A stretch of DNA of 64,000 bases from Luteococcus sp048595755. GTDB lineage: Bacteria > Actinomycetota > Actinomycetes > Propionibacteriales > Propionibacteriaceae. Both the position numbers and the translations under genes were made by a program. Position 1 is the first letter of the stretch. Each line of letters opens with the position of its first letter. Shown here one piece after another: positions 7,921 to 16,547 of the stretch. Below the pieces are notes generated by a model. It was not told the origin of the DNA and did no database searches. It was given only the letters and a program-made list of their open reading frames with translations. The stretch is from assembly GCF_048595755.1 (NCBI RefSeq), contig NZ_CP184360.1, positions 1,116,001-1,180,000 of the forward strand. Direction: 5' to 3'.

Positions 7921-8945
7921 GTCAGCTGAGTCTGCCCACCTCCCGCCGACCCGGCCCCGACGACGTCCCGCAGCTGGGTTGGGGGATTCTGGGGACCGGA
8001 TGGATCGCGGAGCGTTTCTGCACTGCCCTGCGCGCCTCCACCACCCAACGGATTGCCGCCGTCGCCTCACGCAGCCAGCAACGCGCCGAGGAGTTCGGTG
8101 CCGCGATGGGTGCCGAGCGCAGCCACGGCAGCCTTGACGCCATGTTGGCCGATCCCGCCGTCGACGTCGTCTACGTCGCCACGCCGCATCCCAACCATCA
8201 TGCGGATGCGTTGCGGGTGGTCGCGGCCGGGAAGCACGTCCTCGTGGAGAAGCCCATGGCTCTCAATGCCCAGCAGGCACGCGAGGTGGCAGCGGCTGCC
8301 CAAGCGGCGGGTGTCTTCTGCGCCGAGGCGCTGTGGACCCTCTTCCTGCCGAAGTTCGACGTGGTGCGCCAGTTGGTGACCTCGGGCGACCTGGGGGAGA
8401 TCCTGGGTGTCCAGGCAGACCAGGGCGAGTGGTTCGACGCCGGCCATCGGATCCTGGATCCGGAGCTGGCTGGCGGCGCGATGCTGGATCTTGGCACCTA
8501 TCCCGTGATGTTCGCCACGTGGCTGCTGGGGCAGCCCGACGAGGTCCGGGCGGTGGGTGCCCGGGCGTCCAGCGGCGTGATGGGCAGCGTGTCCATGTCC
8601 CTGCGTTATCCCTCGGGTGCGCAAGCCGCGCTCCAGACCAGCTGCCTGGTGGAACTGCCCAATGTGGGTTGCATCAGCGGCACCCGTGGCATGGTGCAGT
8701 TCGACCGCAAGTTCTACCAGCCGGGCGGATTCACCTATCTGGACCGCGCGAGCGGCACCACCCTGCGCTACGACGAGGAGGCCATCGAGCATGCGGGCCT
8801 CTTCCACGAGGCACTTGAGGTGGCCCGCTGCATCGGTGAGGGCAGGACGCAGACTCCGCTTCGCCCACTGGGCGACACCATCTCCTACCTCGACGTGATG
8901 GATGAGGTGCGCGACCAGGTCGGTGACCGCTTCGTCATGGAGTGA
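7917..8945 (+). CDS. Gfo/Idh/MocA-family oxidoreductase, dihydrodiol/xylose dehydrogenase-like
   Basis: 342 residues. Rossmann motif WGILGTGWIAERF, catalytic motif LVEKPMALN and the segment CAEALWTLFLPKFDVVRQL resemble dimeric dihydrodiol dehydrogenase/D-xylose 1-dehydrogenase relatives rather than IolG. Its start overlaps the stop of the upstream iolG-like gene (ATGA). It ends six bases before the convergent ackA stop, with no room for a terminator between them. It may oxidise a second inositol isomer or pyranose; substrate cannot be read from sequence. Confidence 0.8.
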   Translation: MSQLSLPTSRRPGPDDVPQLGWGILGTGWIAERFCTALRASTTQRIAAVASRSQQRAEEFGAAMGAERSHGSLDAMLADPAVDVVYVATPHPNHHADALRVVAAGKHVLVEKPMALNAQQAREVAAAAQAAGVFCAEALWTLFLPKFDVVRQLVTSGDLGEILGVQADQGEWFDAGHRILDPELAGGAMLDLGTYPVMFATWLLGQPDEVRAVGARASSGVMGSVSMSLRYPSGAQAALQTSCLVELPNVGCISGTRGMVQFDRKFYQPGGFTYLDRASGTTLRYDEEAIEHAGLFHEALEVARCIGEGRTQTPLRPLGDTISYLDVMDEVRDQVGDRFVME

Positions 8946-8951
8946 GTCGCC

Positions 8952-10142
8952 TCAGCCGCCGATCGCCTTGATGGTCTCGCGGACCATCGCCAGTTCCTCG
9001 TTGGTGGGGATCACCAGGATCTCGATCTTCGACTCCGGGGTGGAGATGCGACGCGGCTGCTTGGAGCGGACGCTGTTCACCTCGTCGTCGAGCACGGCAC
9101 CGAAGTAGGAGAGCTTGTCCACCACCATCTTGCGCACATTGGCGGCATTCTCACCCACACCGGCGGTGAAGGTGATGGCGTCGATTCCGCCCAGCTGCGC
9201 GATGTAGTTGCCGATGTAGCCCACCAGCCGGTGCACGTAGACGTCCATGCCCAGCTTGGCGTCCTCGTTGCCGGCCGCGATCAGCTGGTCGATGTCGCGC
9301 ATGTCGGTCTTTCCGGTGAGCCCGAACATGCCCGAGCGCTTGTTCAGCAGGGTGTCCACCTCGCTCACCGAGAGCTTCATCTCGCGGCCCAGGTAGGCGT
9401 GCAGGCCCGGGTCGACGTCGCCGGAGCGGGTTCCCATCACCAGGCCCTGGAGCGGGGTGAGCCCCATCGACGTCTCGATCGGGTGACCACCGTCGATCGC
9501 CGAGACGGAGGCGCCGTTGCCCAGATGGCACACGATCTGCTTCAGCTCGCTGATGTCGCGGCCCAGGAATTCGGCGGCTTGGCCACTGACGTACTGGTGT
9601 GAGGTGCCGTGGAAGCCGTAGCGGCGGATCTGGTACTTCCTGGCCAGCTCGCGGTCGATGGCGTAGGTGTGGGCCGCTGCCGGCAGCTCGGCGAAGAAGG
9701 CCGTGTCGAAGATGGCGACGTGCGGGACGTCGGGCAGGATCTCGCGCGCGGCGCGGATGCCTGCGATGCCGGGCGGGTTGTGCAGGGGTGCCAGGCCGCT
9801 GAGCTCCACCAGCTTGTTGATGACCGACTGGTTGATGACCGTCGTGGAGTTGAAGTCCGTGCCGCCATGGACGGTGCGGTGCCCCACGGCCACGGCGTCG
9901 ACGATGTCGGGCCCATGCGTGTCGAACATCTTGACCACTGCGGCGATGGCCTCGGTGTGGCTGGGGAAGTAGGTCTCGTCGTGGAAGGTCTCGCCATCCA
10001 CCTCGTGGTCGATCGTCCCCGGCGTCGGGTCGCCGACCTTCTGCACCAGGCCGACGGCCATCACGGCCTCGGTGTCAGCGTCGATCATCTGGTACTTGAT
10101 GCTGGACGAACCGCAGTTCAGCAACAGGATGGGCTTCGGCAT
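8952..10142 (-). CDS. ackA: Acetate kinase
   Basis: 396 residues, typical length. Interconverts acetyl phosphate plus ADP and acetate plus ATP. The first phosphate-binding motif LLLNCGSSSIKYQM, the GHRTVHGG motif, the FDTAFFAELP block and the signature MGTRSGDVDPG are all present. The start is the ATG giving MPKPILLLNCG; the frame stays open upstream but the extension matches nothing in the family. The usual partner pta is 2.9 kb away, on the same strand but upstream in its direction of reading, with the carboxyltransferase and htpX between, so the two are not an operon here. Confidence 0.97.
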   Translation of the reverse strand: MPKPILLLNCGSSSIKYQMIDADTEAVMAVGLVQKVGDPTPGTIDHEVDGETFHDETYFPSHTEAIAAVVKMFDTHGPDIVDAVAVGHRTVHGGTDFNSTTVINQSVINKLVELSGLAPLHNPPGIAGIRAAREILPDVPHVAIFDTAFFAELPAAAHTYAIDRELARKYQIRRYGFHGTSHQYVSGQAAEFLGRDISELKQIVCHLGNGASVSAIDGGHPIETSMGLTPLQGLVMGTRSGDVDPGLHAYLGREMKLSVSEVDTLLNKRSGMFGLTGKTDMRDIDQLIAAGNEDAKLGMDVYVHRLVGYIGNYIAQLGGIDAITFTAGVGENAANVRKMVVDKLSYFGAVLDDEVNSVRSKQPRRISTPESKIEILVIPTNEELAMVRETIKAIGG

Positions 10143-10302
10143 GGCAACAGCGTAACGGGCCGGTCCGAACCAGCCCACAGCGGGGAGCAACCGCCCAGCA
10201 ACCGTCGCGGCGCAGCGGATGGACGGGCTACCGCCCCGGGCCGGGGTTCAATACGGTAGGAGCGGCGGGACGACGAGGTCTCGCACCAGAGGAGTGAAGG
10301 TC

Positions 10303-11793
10303 ATGGCACGCACCCGCCACAACGCCCGTGAGTTCGTCGCGATGGTGACCGATGAGGACAGCTTCGAGCAGTGGCCGTCGTCGCCGCATCGCACCACCGA
10401 TCCCGATTACGCCATCGATCTGCAGAAGGCGCGCGAGGCCACCGGCCTGGACGAGGCGGTGCTCACCGGCCGTGCCTCCCTGGACGGACACCCGGTGGCC
10501 ATGGTGGTGGGTGAATTCGGCTTCCTGGGAGGCTCCATCGGGCACACCACCAGCGACCAGATCCTGCGCGCCATCACCCGCGCCACCGAGGAGCGGCTGC
10601 CGCTGCTGATGGCCCCCTGTTCCGGCGGCACCCGGATGCAGGAAGGCACCACCGCCTTCGTGCAGATGATCAAGATCGCCCAGGCGGCACAGGCGCATCG
10701 ACGAGCCGGCCTTCCCTACCTGGTCTACCTGCGTCACCCCACCACCGGCGGGGTCTTCGCGTCCTGGGGTTCCTTGGGGCAGATCACCCTGGCCGAGCCC
10801 GAGGCGCTGATCGGCTTCCTCGGCCCCCGCGCCCAGGAGGCCATCAGCGGTTCCCGGATCGAGGAGGGCGTGCAACGCTCGGAGAACCTGCACCGGCTCG
10901 GCATCGTCGACGAGGTGGTGCCCGTCGAGGAGGTGCGCTCGGTGGGTGCCCGGGTGTTGAAGGCCCTGGGCGCTCCCAGCGTGGGGCCGGGAACGGTGCC
11001 GCGGGACCGCTCTCAGCTGGCCGCCGCAGCCGACCCGTGGGAGGCGGTGATGGCCACCCGGCACGAGAGCCGCCCGGGGTTGGCCGAGATCGTGCACTGG
11101 CAGGCCAAGGACATCGTGTGGCTGAGCGGCACCGGGGATGGCCAGGTGGACCCGGTCATGCGGGTGGGCATCGCGCGCCTCGACGGGATCCCGGTGGTGC
11201 TGGTGGGCCAGAATCGCAGCCTGCCGGTGGGGGAGCAGTCGCTCGGACCGGCCGGGCTGAGGCTGGCCCAGCGCGGATACCGGTTGGCGCAGGAGCTGGG
11301 CCTGCCGGTGGTGAACCTGATCGACACGCCCGGCGGTGCACTCACCAAGGAGGCGGAGGAGTCGGCGCTGGCCGGTGAGATCGCCCGCACCCTGGGGCTG
11401 CTGGCAGACCTGACGGTGCCCACCGTTTCGGTGCTGCTGGGGCGTGGCGGGGGTGGCGTGGCGTTGGCGATGCTGCCCTCGGATCGCACGCTGGGTGCCC
11501 AGAACGGCTGGCTCGCGCCACTGCCGCCCGAGGGTGCCAGCGCAATCGTGCATCGCAGCGCCGAACGTGCCGCGGAGATGGCTCGTCTGCACCGCCTCGG
11601 GGTGAACGACCTGCACGCAGAGGGAGTGGTCCACGAGGTGGTGCAGGAGCCGGACGACCCGGCTGCCGACGGCGGCAAGGCCTTCGCCGAGGCTATCGTC
11701 TCGGCCGTCGCCCATCACCTGCGCGAACTGGCCGAGATGCCCACCCCCGAACGCCTGGTGCTGCGGCGCGAACGCTTCACGCTGCTCGGCTGA
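10303..11793 (+). CDS. Acyl-CoA carboxylase carboxyltransferase, fused beta/alpha type
   Basis: 496 residues with two crotonase-fold halves. The N-terminal half carries CSGGTRMQEGTTAF (AccD-like oxyanion/acyl-CoA region) and GGVFASWGSLGQ; the C-terminal half carries DGIPVVLVGQ, RGYRLAQELGLPVVNLIDTPGG and GRGGGGVALAM (AccA-like). Such proteins transfer carboxyl from biotin to acetyl- or propionyl-CoA. No zinc-finger cysteines are visible at the N-terminus. No biotin carboxylase or carrier gene is near. ATG start with GAGGAGTGAAGG upstream; divergent from ackA. Exact acyl-CoA substrate unknown. Confidence 0.8.
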   Translation: MARTRHNAREFVAMVTDEDSFEQWPSSPHRTTDPDYAIDLQKAREATGLDEAVLTGRASLDGHPVAMVVGEFGFLGGSIGHTTSDQILRAITRATEERLPLLMAPCSGGTRMQEGTTAFVQMIKIAQAAQAHRRAGLPYLVYLRHPTTGGVFASWGSLGQITLAEPEALIGFLGPRAQEAISGSRIEEGVQRSENLHRLGIVDEVVPVEEVRSVGARVLKALGAPSVGPGTVPRDRSQLAAAADPWEAVMATRHESRPGLAEIVHWQAKDIVWLSGTGDGQVDPVMRVGIARLDGIPVVLVGQNRSLPVGEQSLGPAGLRLAQRGYRLAQELGLPVVNLIDTPGGALTKEAEESALAGEIARTLGLLADLTVPTVSVLLGRGGGGVALAMLPSDRTLGAQNGWLAPLPPEGASAIVHRSAERAAEMARLHRLGVNDLHAEGVVHEVVQEPDDPAADGGKAFAEAIVSAVAHHLRELAEMPTPERLVLRRERFTLLG

Positions 11794-11814
11794 GCCCTCC
11801 TGGCGGCCGAGCTC

Positions 11815-11966
11815 CCCACGGCGGCCGAGCTTGTCGAGGCCCCCCTCGACAGGCTCGGGGAACGGGGCGGCAGGCTCGGGGAGCGGGCTTCCCACGGCGG
11901 CCGAGCTTGTCGAGGCCCCCTCGACAGGCTCGGGGAACGGGGCGGCAGGCTCGGGGATCGGAGCGG
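11815..11966. repeat. Two tandem copies of a 76-bp palindromic repeat
   Basis: Two copies, starting at 11815 and 11891, are almost identical over about 70 bases (a run of six versus five C is the clearest difference). Each holds a 14-bp stem with one G.U pair, CGAGCTTGTCGAGG against CCTCGACAGGCTCG, and then a second CAGGCTCGGGG unit. The core CTCGACAGGCTCGG recurs inside the copper ATPase gene at about 44435-44448. It lies between convergent genes, so it may act as a terminator or REP-like element. Confidence 0.8.
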
Positions 11967-11987
11967 GGCGTCAGGTTCGGGGTGCCG

Positions 11988-12872
11988 TCACTGGCCCATG
12001 CGCTGGGCCTGCTGCTCCAGGCGCATGATGCGGTCGGCCGTCGACGGGTGCGTGCTGAACATCTGGCGCAGGTTCAACCCGCCGAAGGGGTTGGCGATCA
12101 TCATGTGGGAGGCGTTCACCATGTCCTTGGTGGGCGCCATCGGTGCCTGCGCGACGCCCTGCTCGATCTTGGCCAGGGCGCTGGCCAGTGACAGCGGGTC
12201 GCCGGTCAGCTCGGAGCCGTCCTGGTCGGCGTCGAACTCGCGGGTACGACTGATCGCCATCTGGATCACCGACGCGGCCAGCGGGGCCAGCAGCGCGGCG
12301 GCCAACATTCCCAGGCCGGAGCCCCGGTCCTCGCTGTCGCGATTGCCACCGAACATGGCGCCGAAGCTGATCATCTGGCCGATGGTGCTGATGACGCCGG
12401 CGATGGCAGCCGCCACCGAGCTGGTGAGGATGTCGCGGTTGTAGACGTGCATCAACTCGTGGCCCAGCACGGCGCGCAGCTCGCGTTCGTCGAGCAGCTG
12501 GGTGATGCCCTGGGTGACGCAGACCGCGGCGTGGCTGGGATTGCGGCCGGTGGCGAAGGCATTCGGGCTCATGGTGGGGCTCACGTAGAGCCTCGGCATG
12601 GGCTGGTCGGCGCGCGCCGAGAGCTCCTGCACCGTCTGGTACAGCCACGGCGCCTGCTCCGGGGTGACCGGCTGTGCGTTCATGGCGCGGATCGCCAGCT
12701 TGTCGGAATTCCAGTAGCTGTAGAAGGTGGTGGCCAGGCCCAGCAGGGCGAACAACAGGATGAAGCTCGAGTTGTTGGTGTAGCTGGCCAGGCCTGCGCC
12801 CACGAGCAGCAGCAGGCCGAAGATGCCGCCGAACAGTGCCGCCGTCTTCAGACCGTTGTAGTGCTTGTGCAT
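11988..12872 (-). CDS. htpX: Zinc metalloprotease HtpX
   Basis: Membrane-anchored M48 protease that degrades misfolded membrane proteins. 294 residues: two transmembrane segments at about 10-30 and 36-55, the zinc motif HELMH at residues 138-142, two further hydrophobic segments around 150-175 and 187-206, and the third zinc ligand glutamate in SRTREFDAD near residue 212. The start is the ATG giving MHKHYNGLKT, where homologous sequence and the first membrane segment begin; the upstream extension is arginine-rich and unlike the family. Monocistronic between a repeat and the pta terminator. Confidence 0.93.
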   Translation of the reverse strand: MHKHYNGLKTAALFGGIFGLLLLVGAGLASYTNNSSFILLFALLGLATTFYSYWNSDKLAIRAMNAQPVTPEQAPWLYQTVQELSARADQPMPRLYVSPTMSPNAFATGRNPSHAAVCVTQGITQLLDERELRAVLGHELMHVYNRDILTSSVAAAIAGVISTIGQMISFGAMFGGNRDSEDRGSGLGMLAAALLAPLAASVIQMAISRTREFDADQDGSELTGDPLSLASALAKIEQGVAQAPMAPTKDMVNASHMMIANPFGGLNLRQMFSTHPSTADRIMRLEQQAQRMGQ

Positions 12873-12937
12873 ACCTTCACAACGTGTGGGGAGGGGCAGA
12901 CATTCCCGACGGGGTTGAAAACCCTCTGGGCTGACAC

Positions 12938-12983
12938 GACGAAGCCCCCGCCGGGAGCGAGGGCTCCTGTCGGGGGCTTCGTC
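12938..12983 (-). terminator. Hairpin terminator after pta
   Basis: Perfect 12-bp outer stem, GACGAAGCCCCC (12938-12949) with GGGGGCTTCGTC (12972-12983), and an inner GGAGC/GCTCC stem. It lies 57 bases past the pta stop and upstream of htpX on the same strand. Confidence 0.75.
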
Positions 12984-13039
12984 CAGCCGTGGACGGCTGA
13001 CGTGGCTGAGTGGCCTCACCGGGGTGGGGCCACCGCGGT

Positions 13040-15133
13040 TCAGGCCTCGCGCAGCGGCGATCCGGCGCCGGACGGGCGCTCCTGGGCCTGGATGGCCGTC
13101 ATCGCGACGGTGCTGACGATGTCGTCGACGGTGGCGCCGCGCGACAGGTCGTTCACCGGGCAGTTCAGGCCCTGCAGGGTGGGGCCGACGGCAACGGCAC
13201 CGGAGGTGCGCTGCACGGCCTTGTAGGTGTTGTTGCCCGTGTTCAGGTCGGGGAAGACGAAGACCGTCGCCTGGCCGGCAACCGACGATCCAGGCATCTT
13301 CTTCTGTCCCACCTCCGGGTCGAAGGCCGCGTCGAACTGCAGCGGGCCCTCCACCAGCAGGTCGGGGCGCAGCTCCTTGACCATGGCGGTCGCCTCGCGC
13401 ACCGCGTCGACGTCCGGGCCGGAACCCGACTCACCGGTGGAGTAGCTGAGCATGGCCACCTTGGGCTCGATGCCGAAGGCCTTGGCGGTCTCGGCCGAGC
13501 TGATCGCGATGTCGGCCAGCTGCTCCGGGGTGGGGTTCGGGTTGACGGCGCAGTCGCCGAAGACGAGCACCCGATCGGGCATGCACATCAGGAAGGAGCT
13601 GGAGACCACCTTGATGCCCGGCTTGGTCTTGATGAACTCCAGGCTGGGGCGGATGGTGTTCGCGGTGGTGTTCACCGCGCCGGAGACCATGCCGTCGGCC
13701 ATGCCGAAGTGCACCATCATCGTCGCGAAGTAGGACGGATCGGCCAGCTTCTCCTTGGCCTGCTCGAAGGTGACCCCCTTCTTGGCGCGCAGCTTGGCGT
13801 ACTCGGTCGCGAACTGGTTGAGCAGCTCGTCGTCGCTCGGGTCGACGATCTTGGCCTTGGACAGGTCGATCTTGAGGCGACGGGCGCGCTTGTTGATGGT
13901 CAGCGAGTCTCCCAGCAGCACGATGCGTGCCACGCCCCGCTCCAGGATGGTGGCCGCCGAGTGCAGGATGCGGTCGTCGCCCGATTCCGGCAGCACGATG
14001 GTGCGCATGTCGCTGCGGGCCTGGGCCATGATCTGGTTCTCGAACATCAGCGGGGTGCGCAGCGTCGACTGGTGGCGTTCCAGCGAGTCGAGCAGCTGCG
14101 CCGCGTTGATGTTGTCGGTGAACAGCTGGCGGCTCAGCTCCATCTTGCGCGGCGAGCTGGTGCGCGATCCCTCCAGGCGGCTCAGGATCTGGACGGCCTC
14201 GTGGGTGGTCTCGTCCACCGTCCAGATCGGCAGGCGGGCATCGACGGTGCTCAGCAGGGTGCGGATCGTGTCGGGGATCTCGTAGCCACCGGTCAGCACC
14301 ACCGCCGCGACATTCGGGAAGGACGGCGAGCGGTGCGCCATCACGATGCCGGGCAGCAGGTCCATCCGGTCGGCGGGGATCAGGACGGTGTGGTCGTCCT
14401 TCATCCGCTTCAGCAGGTTGGGCAGGGTCATGCCGGCCACCACGATGCCCAGCGACTCCTTGCCCAGCTCACGCTGGCTGCCCACCCACAGCTCGGAGTC
14501 CATGGCGTCGAACTGCATCTCGACGGTGGGGGCGGCCAGCATGTTGGTCTCGGGCAGCACACCGGTGACCAGATCACTGCGGATGCCGGCCAGCGCGATG
14601 CGCGCCTCGTCGGCCAGCTCCGGCGGGATGCGGGTGGCGATGACCCCGAAGATGGAGTTGTGCAGCTTCTCGTACTCGTGCAAGCCCACCTCGGCGGAGC
14701 GACGGACTTCTTCGACGCTGCGGCCCTTGCCGCGCACCACGAGCAGGACCGAGGCATTCAGGTTCGCGGCGATGCGGGCCTGGAAGTTCATCTCGATCGG
14801 GGCGGTGACTCCGGCGTAGTCGGAACCGACGATGACGATGGCGTCGTACTTCTTGTTGAGCGCCTCGTAGCGGTTGACGATGGTGGTCATCGCCTCGTCG
14901 GGATCGGCGGCGAACTCGGCGTAGCTGATGCCGATGGCGTCGTCATAGGACTGCGGCACGGACTCGTGCGCGATCAGGGTCCGGGTGACGATGTCGTCCT
15001 CGGCGGACTTCACCAGGGGACGGAAGACACCAACGGAGTCGACGGTACGGGCGAGGGCTTCGACAAGGCCGAGAGCGATCGTGCTCTTGCCTTCACCGCC
15101 CTCTGAGGACGCGATGTATACGGCTTTGGTCAC
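13040..15133 (-). CDS. pta: Phosphate acetyltransferase, long form
   Basis: Converts acetyl-CoA plus phosphate to acetyl phosphate, feeding AckA. 697 residues, the long (E. coli-like) architecture: an N-terminal BioD/CobB-like P-loop domain (SSEGGEGKSTIALG at about 9-22), a middle DRTGG domain, and a C-terminal PTA_PTB catalytic domain of about 330 residues (ARSDMRTIVLPESGDDRILHSA onward, with MADGMVSGAVNTTANTIRP). Start codon is GTG without a clear ribosome site; a TAGGCT hexamer seven bases upstream would fit a leaderless transcript. A hairpin follows the gene. Confidence 0.96.
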   Translation of the reverse strand: MTKAVYIASSEGGEGKSTIALGLVEALARTVDSVGVFRPLVKSAEDDIVTRTLIAHESVPQSYDDAIGISYAEFAADPDEAMTTIVNRYEALNKKYDAIVIVGSDYAGVTAPIEMNFQARIAANLNASVLLVVRGKGRSVEEVRRSAEVGLHEYEKLHNSIFGVIATRIPPELADEARIALAGIRSDLVTGVLPETNMLAAPTVEMQFDAMDSELWVGSQRELGKESLGIVVAGMTLPNLLKRMKDDHTVLIPADRMDLLPGIVMAHRSPSFPNVAAVVLTGGYEIPDTIRTLLSTVDARLPIWTVDETTHEAVQILSRLEGSRTSSPRKMELSRQLFTDNINAAQLLDSLERHQSTLRTPLMFENQIMAQARSDMRTIVLPESGDDRILHSAATILERGVARIVLLGDSLTINKRARRLKIDLSKAKIVDPSDDELLNQFATEYAKLRAKKGVTFEQAKEKLADPSYFATMMVHFGMADGMVSGAVNTTANTIRPSLEFIKTKPGIKVVSSSFLMCMPDRVLVFGDCAVNPNPTPEQLADIAISSAETAKAFGIEPKVAMLSYSTGESGSGPDVDAVREATAMVKELRPDLLVEGPLQFDAAFDPEVGQKKMPGSSVAGQATVFVFPDLNTGNNTYKAVQRTSGAVAVGPTLQGLNCPVNDLSRGATVDDIVSTVAMTAIQAQERPSGAGSPLREA

Positions 15134-15200
15134 GTACCGAGCCTAGCTCGTCGGCAGCCGTCGACAGTAGGGGGTGTACCGCCTTTGCGCACCCCGGCGC

Positions 15201-15653
15201 TCAGTGCACGCGAGGGCCGGGATGGTCCTCGGTGGCCGCCCTGGAGGCGCGGTCGACGAAGTGCCCGGTGACCAGCCCGTCGAGCAGTCCGACGGCCCCG
15301 CCGGCCAGCCCCACCCACTGGTGCTGCTGCCACACCACGGTGCCCACCATCGCTGCCAGCAGGGCCAGCAGGTAGACCACCCAGAAGGGGCGGGCCAGAT
15401 GGTTCAGCTGCCCCACCAGCGAACGGTGCCCGCTGACGAAGCGTCCCAGGGCGTAGACGCAGATGGCCACGATCACCAGCCCGACGGGGATGGCGACCTT
15501 CCACGACATGGCCCACAGCAGGAAGCCCGTCACGAGGGCGGCGGCGCCCAGCATCACGAAGTACAGCGAGTACTGGCGTCCGGCGCGCCGCGAGAGCGCC
15601 AGCACGGCGTTGGAGTCGGCGATCTGTCCGGACGGCTGGCTGGGATTGGTCAT
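15201..15653 (-). CDS. Small integral membrane protein, unknown function
   Basis: 150 residues with four predicted membrane segments, two in YFVMLGAAALVTGFLLWAM and VAIPVGLVIVAICVYALG and two in FWVVYLLALLAAMVGTVVW and WVGLAGGAVGLLDGLVTG. The charged N-terminus MTNPSQPSG is likely cytoplasmic. It resembles uncharacterised actinobacterial DUF-type membrane proteins and I do not recognise a family. It is transcribed in the same direction as pta, ending 67 bases from the pta start, and divergent from the endonuclease IV gene. Confidence 0.75.
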   Translation of the reverse strand: MTNPSQPSGQIADSNAVLALSRRAGRQYSLYFVMLGAAALVTGFLLWAMSWKVAIPVGLVIVAICVYALGRFVSGHRSLVGQLNHLARPFWVVYLLALLAAMVGTVVWQQHQWVGLAGGAVGLLDGLVTGHFVDRASRAATEDHPGPRVH

Positions 15654-15755
15654 GGCCAACAGTGTGGCAAAGATGTGCCTGCCTGCGTGTGCTGGCGCGC
15701 CAGTGCTCCTCCTCGGCAGCCAGAAGCGTCGGTGGCGGCGGCTAGAGTCGACGGC

Positions 15756-16547
15756 ATGATCCAGCTCGGTGCCCATGTTGACCAGACCGACCCCCTTGCA
15801 CAGGCCCGGGAGATGGGGGCCACCGCGGTGCAGTTCTTCCTGGGGGACCCCCAGAAGTGGAAGGGACCGCAGCTCGACGCGGAGTGGGCGGAGCGGCTGC
15901 GCGTCGAGGCCGACGAGGCGGGGGTGCAGCTGTGGGTGCACGCCCCCTATGTGATCAACCTGGCCAGCACCAACAACCGCATCCGGATCCCCTCGCGCAA
16001 GCTGCTGCAGCAGAACGTGCACGCGGCCGCGCAGATCGGGGCCGCCGGGGTCATCGTGCACGGCGGTCACGTCACCAAGGACGACGACCCGGCAGTGGGT
16101 TTCGACAACTGGCGCAAGGCCGTCGACGGGCTCGAGATGTCCTGCCCGATCCTGATCGAGAACACCGCCGGTGGTGCCAATGCGATGGCCCGCCACCTGG
16201 ATCGCATCGACCAGCTGTGGAGCACCATCGCCAGCGCCTCCGACTCCGACAAGGTGGGTTTCTGCCTGGACACCTGCCACGCCCATGCCGGCGGCGAGGA
16301 GCTCGTCGGTCTGGTGGAGCGGATCAAGGCGATCACCGGCCGGATCGACCTGGTGCACTGCAATGACTCGCGCGATGCCTTCGACTCCGGCGCCGACCGG
16401 CACGCGAACCTGGGGCAGGGACAGGTGGACCCCGAAGGGCTGGCCGAGGTTGTCCGGCTGGCCGGGGCCTCCGTCGTGCTGGAGACGCCGGGCAGCGCCG
16501 AGGTGCACGCCCTCGAGATCGAGTACCTGAAGGAGCAGCTGCGCTGA
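15756..16547 (+). CDS. nfo: Endonuclease IV (deoxyribonuclease IV)
   Basis: AP endonuclease of base-excision repair, cutting 5' to abasic sites. 263 residues with the trinuclear zinc ligands spread along a TIM barrel: QLWVHAPYVINLAS, GVIVHGGHVT, ILIENTAGG, FCLDTCHAHAGG, LVHCNDSRDAFDSGADRHANLGQG and VLETPG. These match the three AP-nuclease-2 signatures well. A TAGAGT hexamer eight bases before the ATG and no ribosome site suggest a leaderless message. The acyl-CoA ligase start overlaps its stop by one base (TGATG), so they are co-transcribed though functionally unrelated. Confidence 0.95.
   Translation: MIQLGAHVDQTDPLAQAREMGATAVQFFLGDPQKWKGPQLDAEWAERLRVEADEAGVQLWVHAPYVINLASTNNRIRIPSRKLLQQNVHAAAQIGAAGVIVHGGHVTKDDDPAVGFDNWRKAVDGLEMSCPILIENTAGGANAMARHLDRIDQLWSTIASASDSDKVGFCLDTCHAHAGGEELVGLVERIKAITGRIDLVHCNDSRDAFDSGADRHANLGQGQVDPEGLAEVVRLAGASVVLETPGSAEVHALEIEYLKEQLR

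Noticed and set aside
8946..8951. A terminator between the last dehydrogenase and ackA.
   Set aside because: Only six bases separate the convergent stops and no hairpin is visible there.
11831..12191. Open frames translating the palindromic repeats into Ser/Gly/Asn-rich peptides.
   Set aside because: They only read the intergenic repeat and run antisense into htpX; no start signal or conservation pattern.
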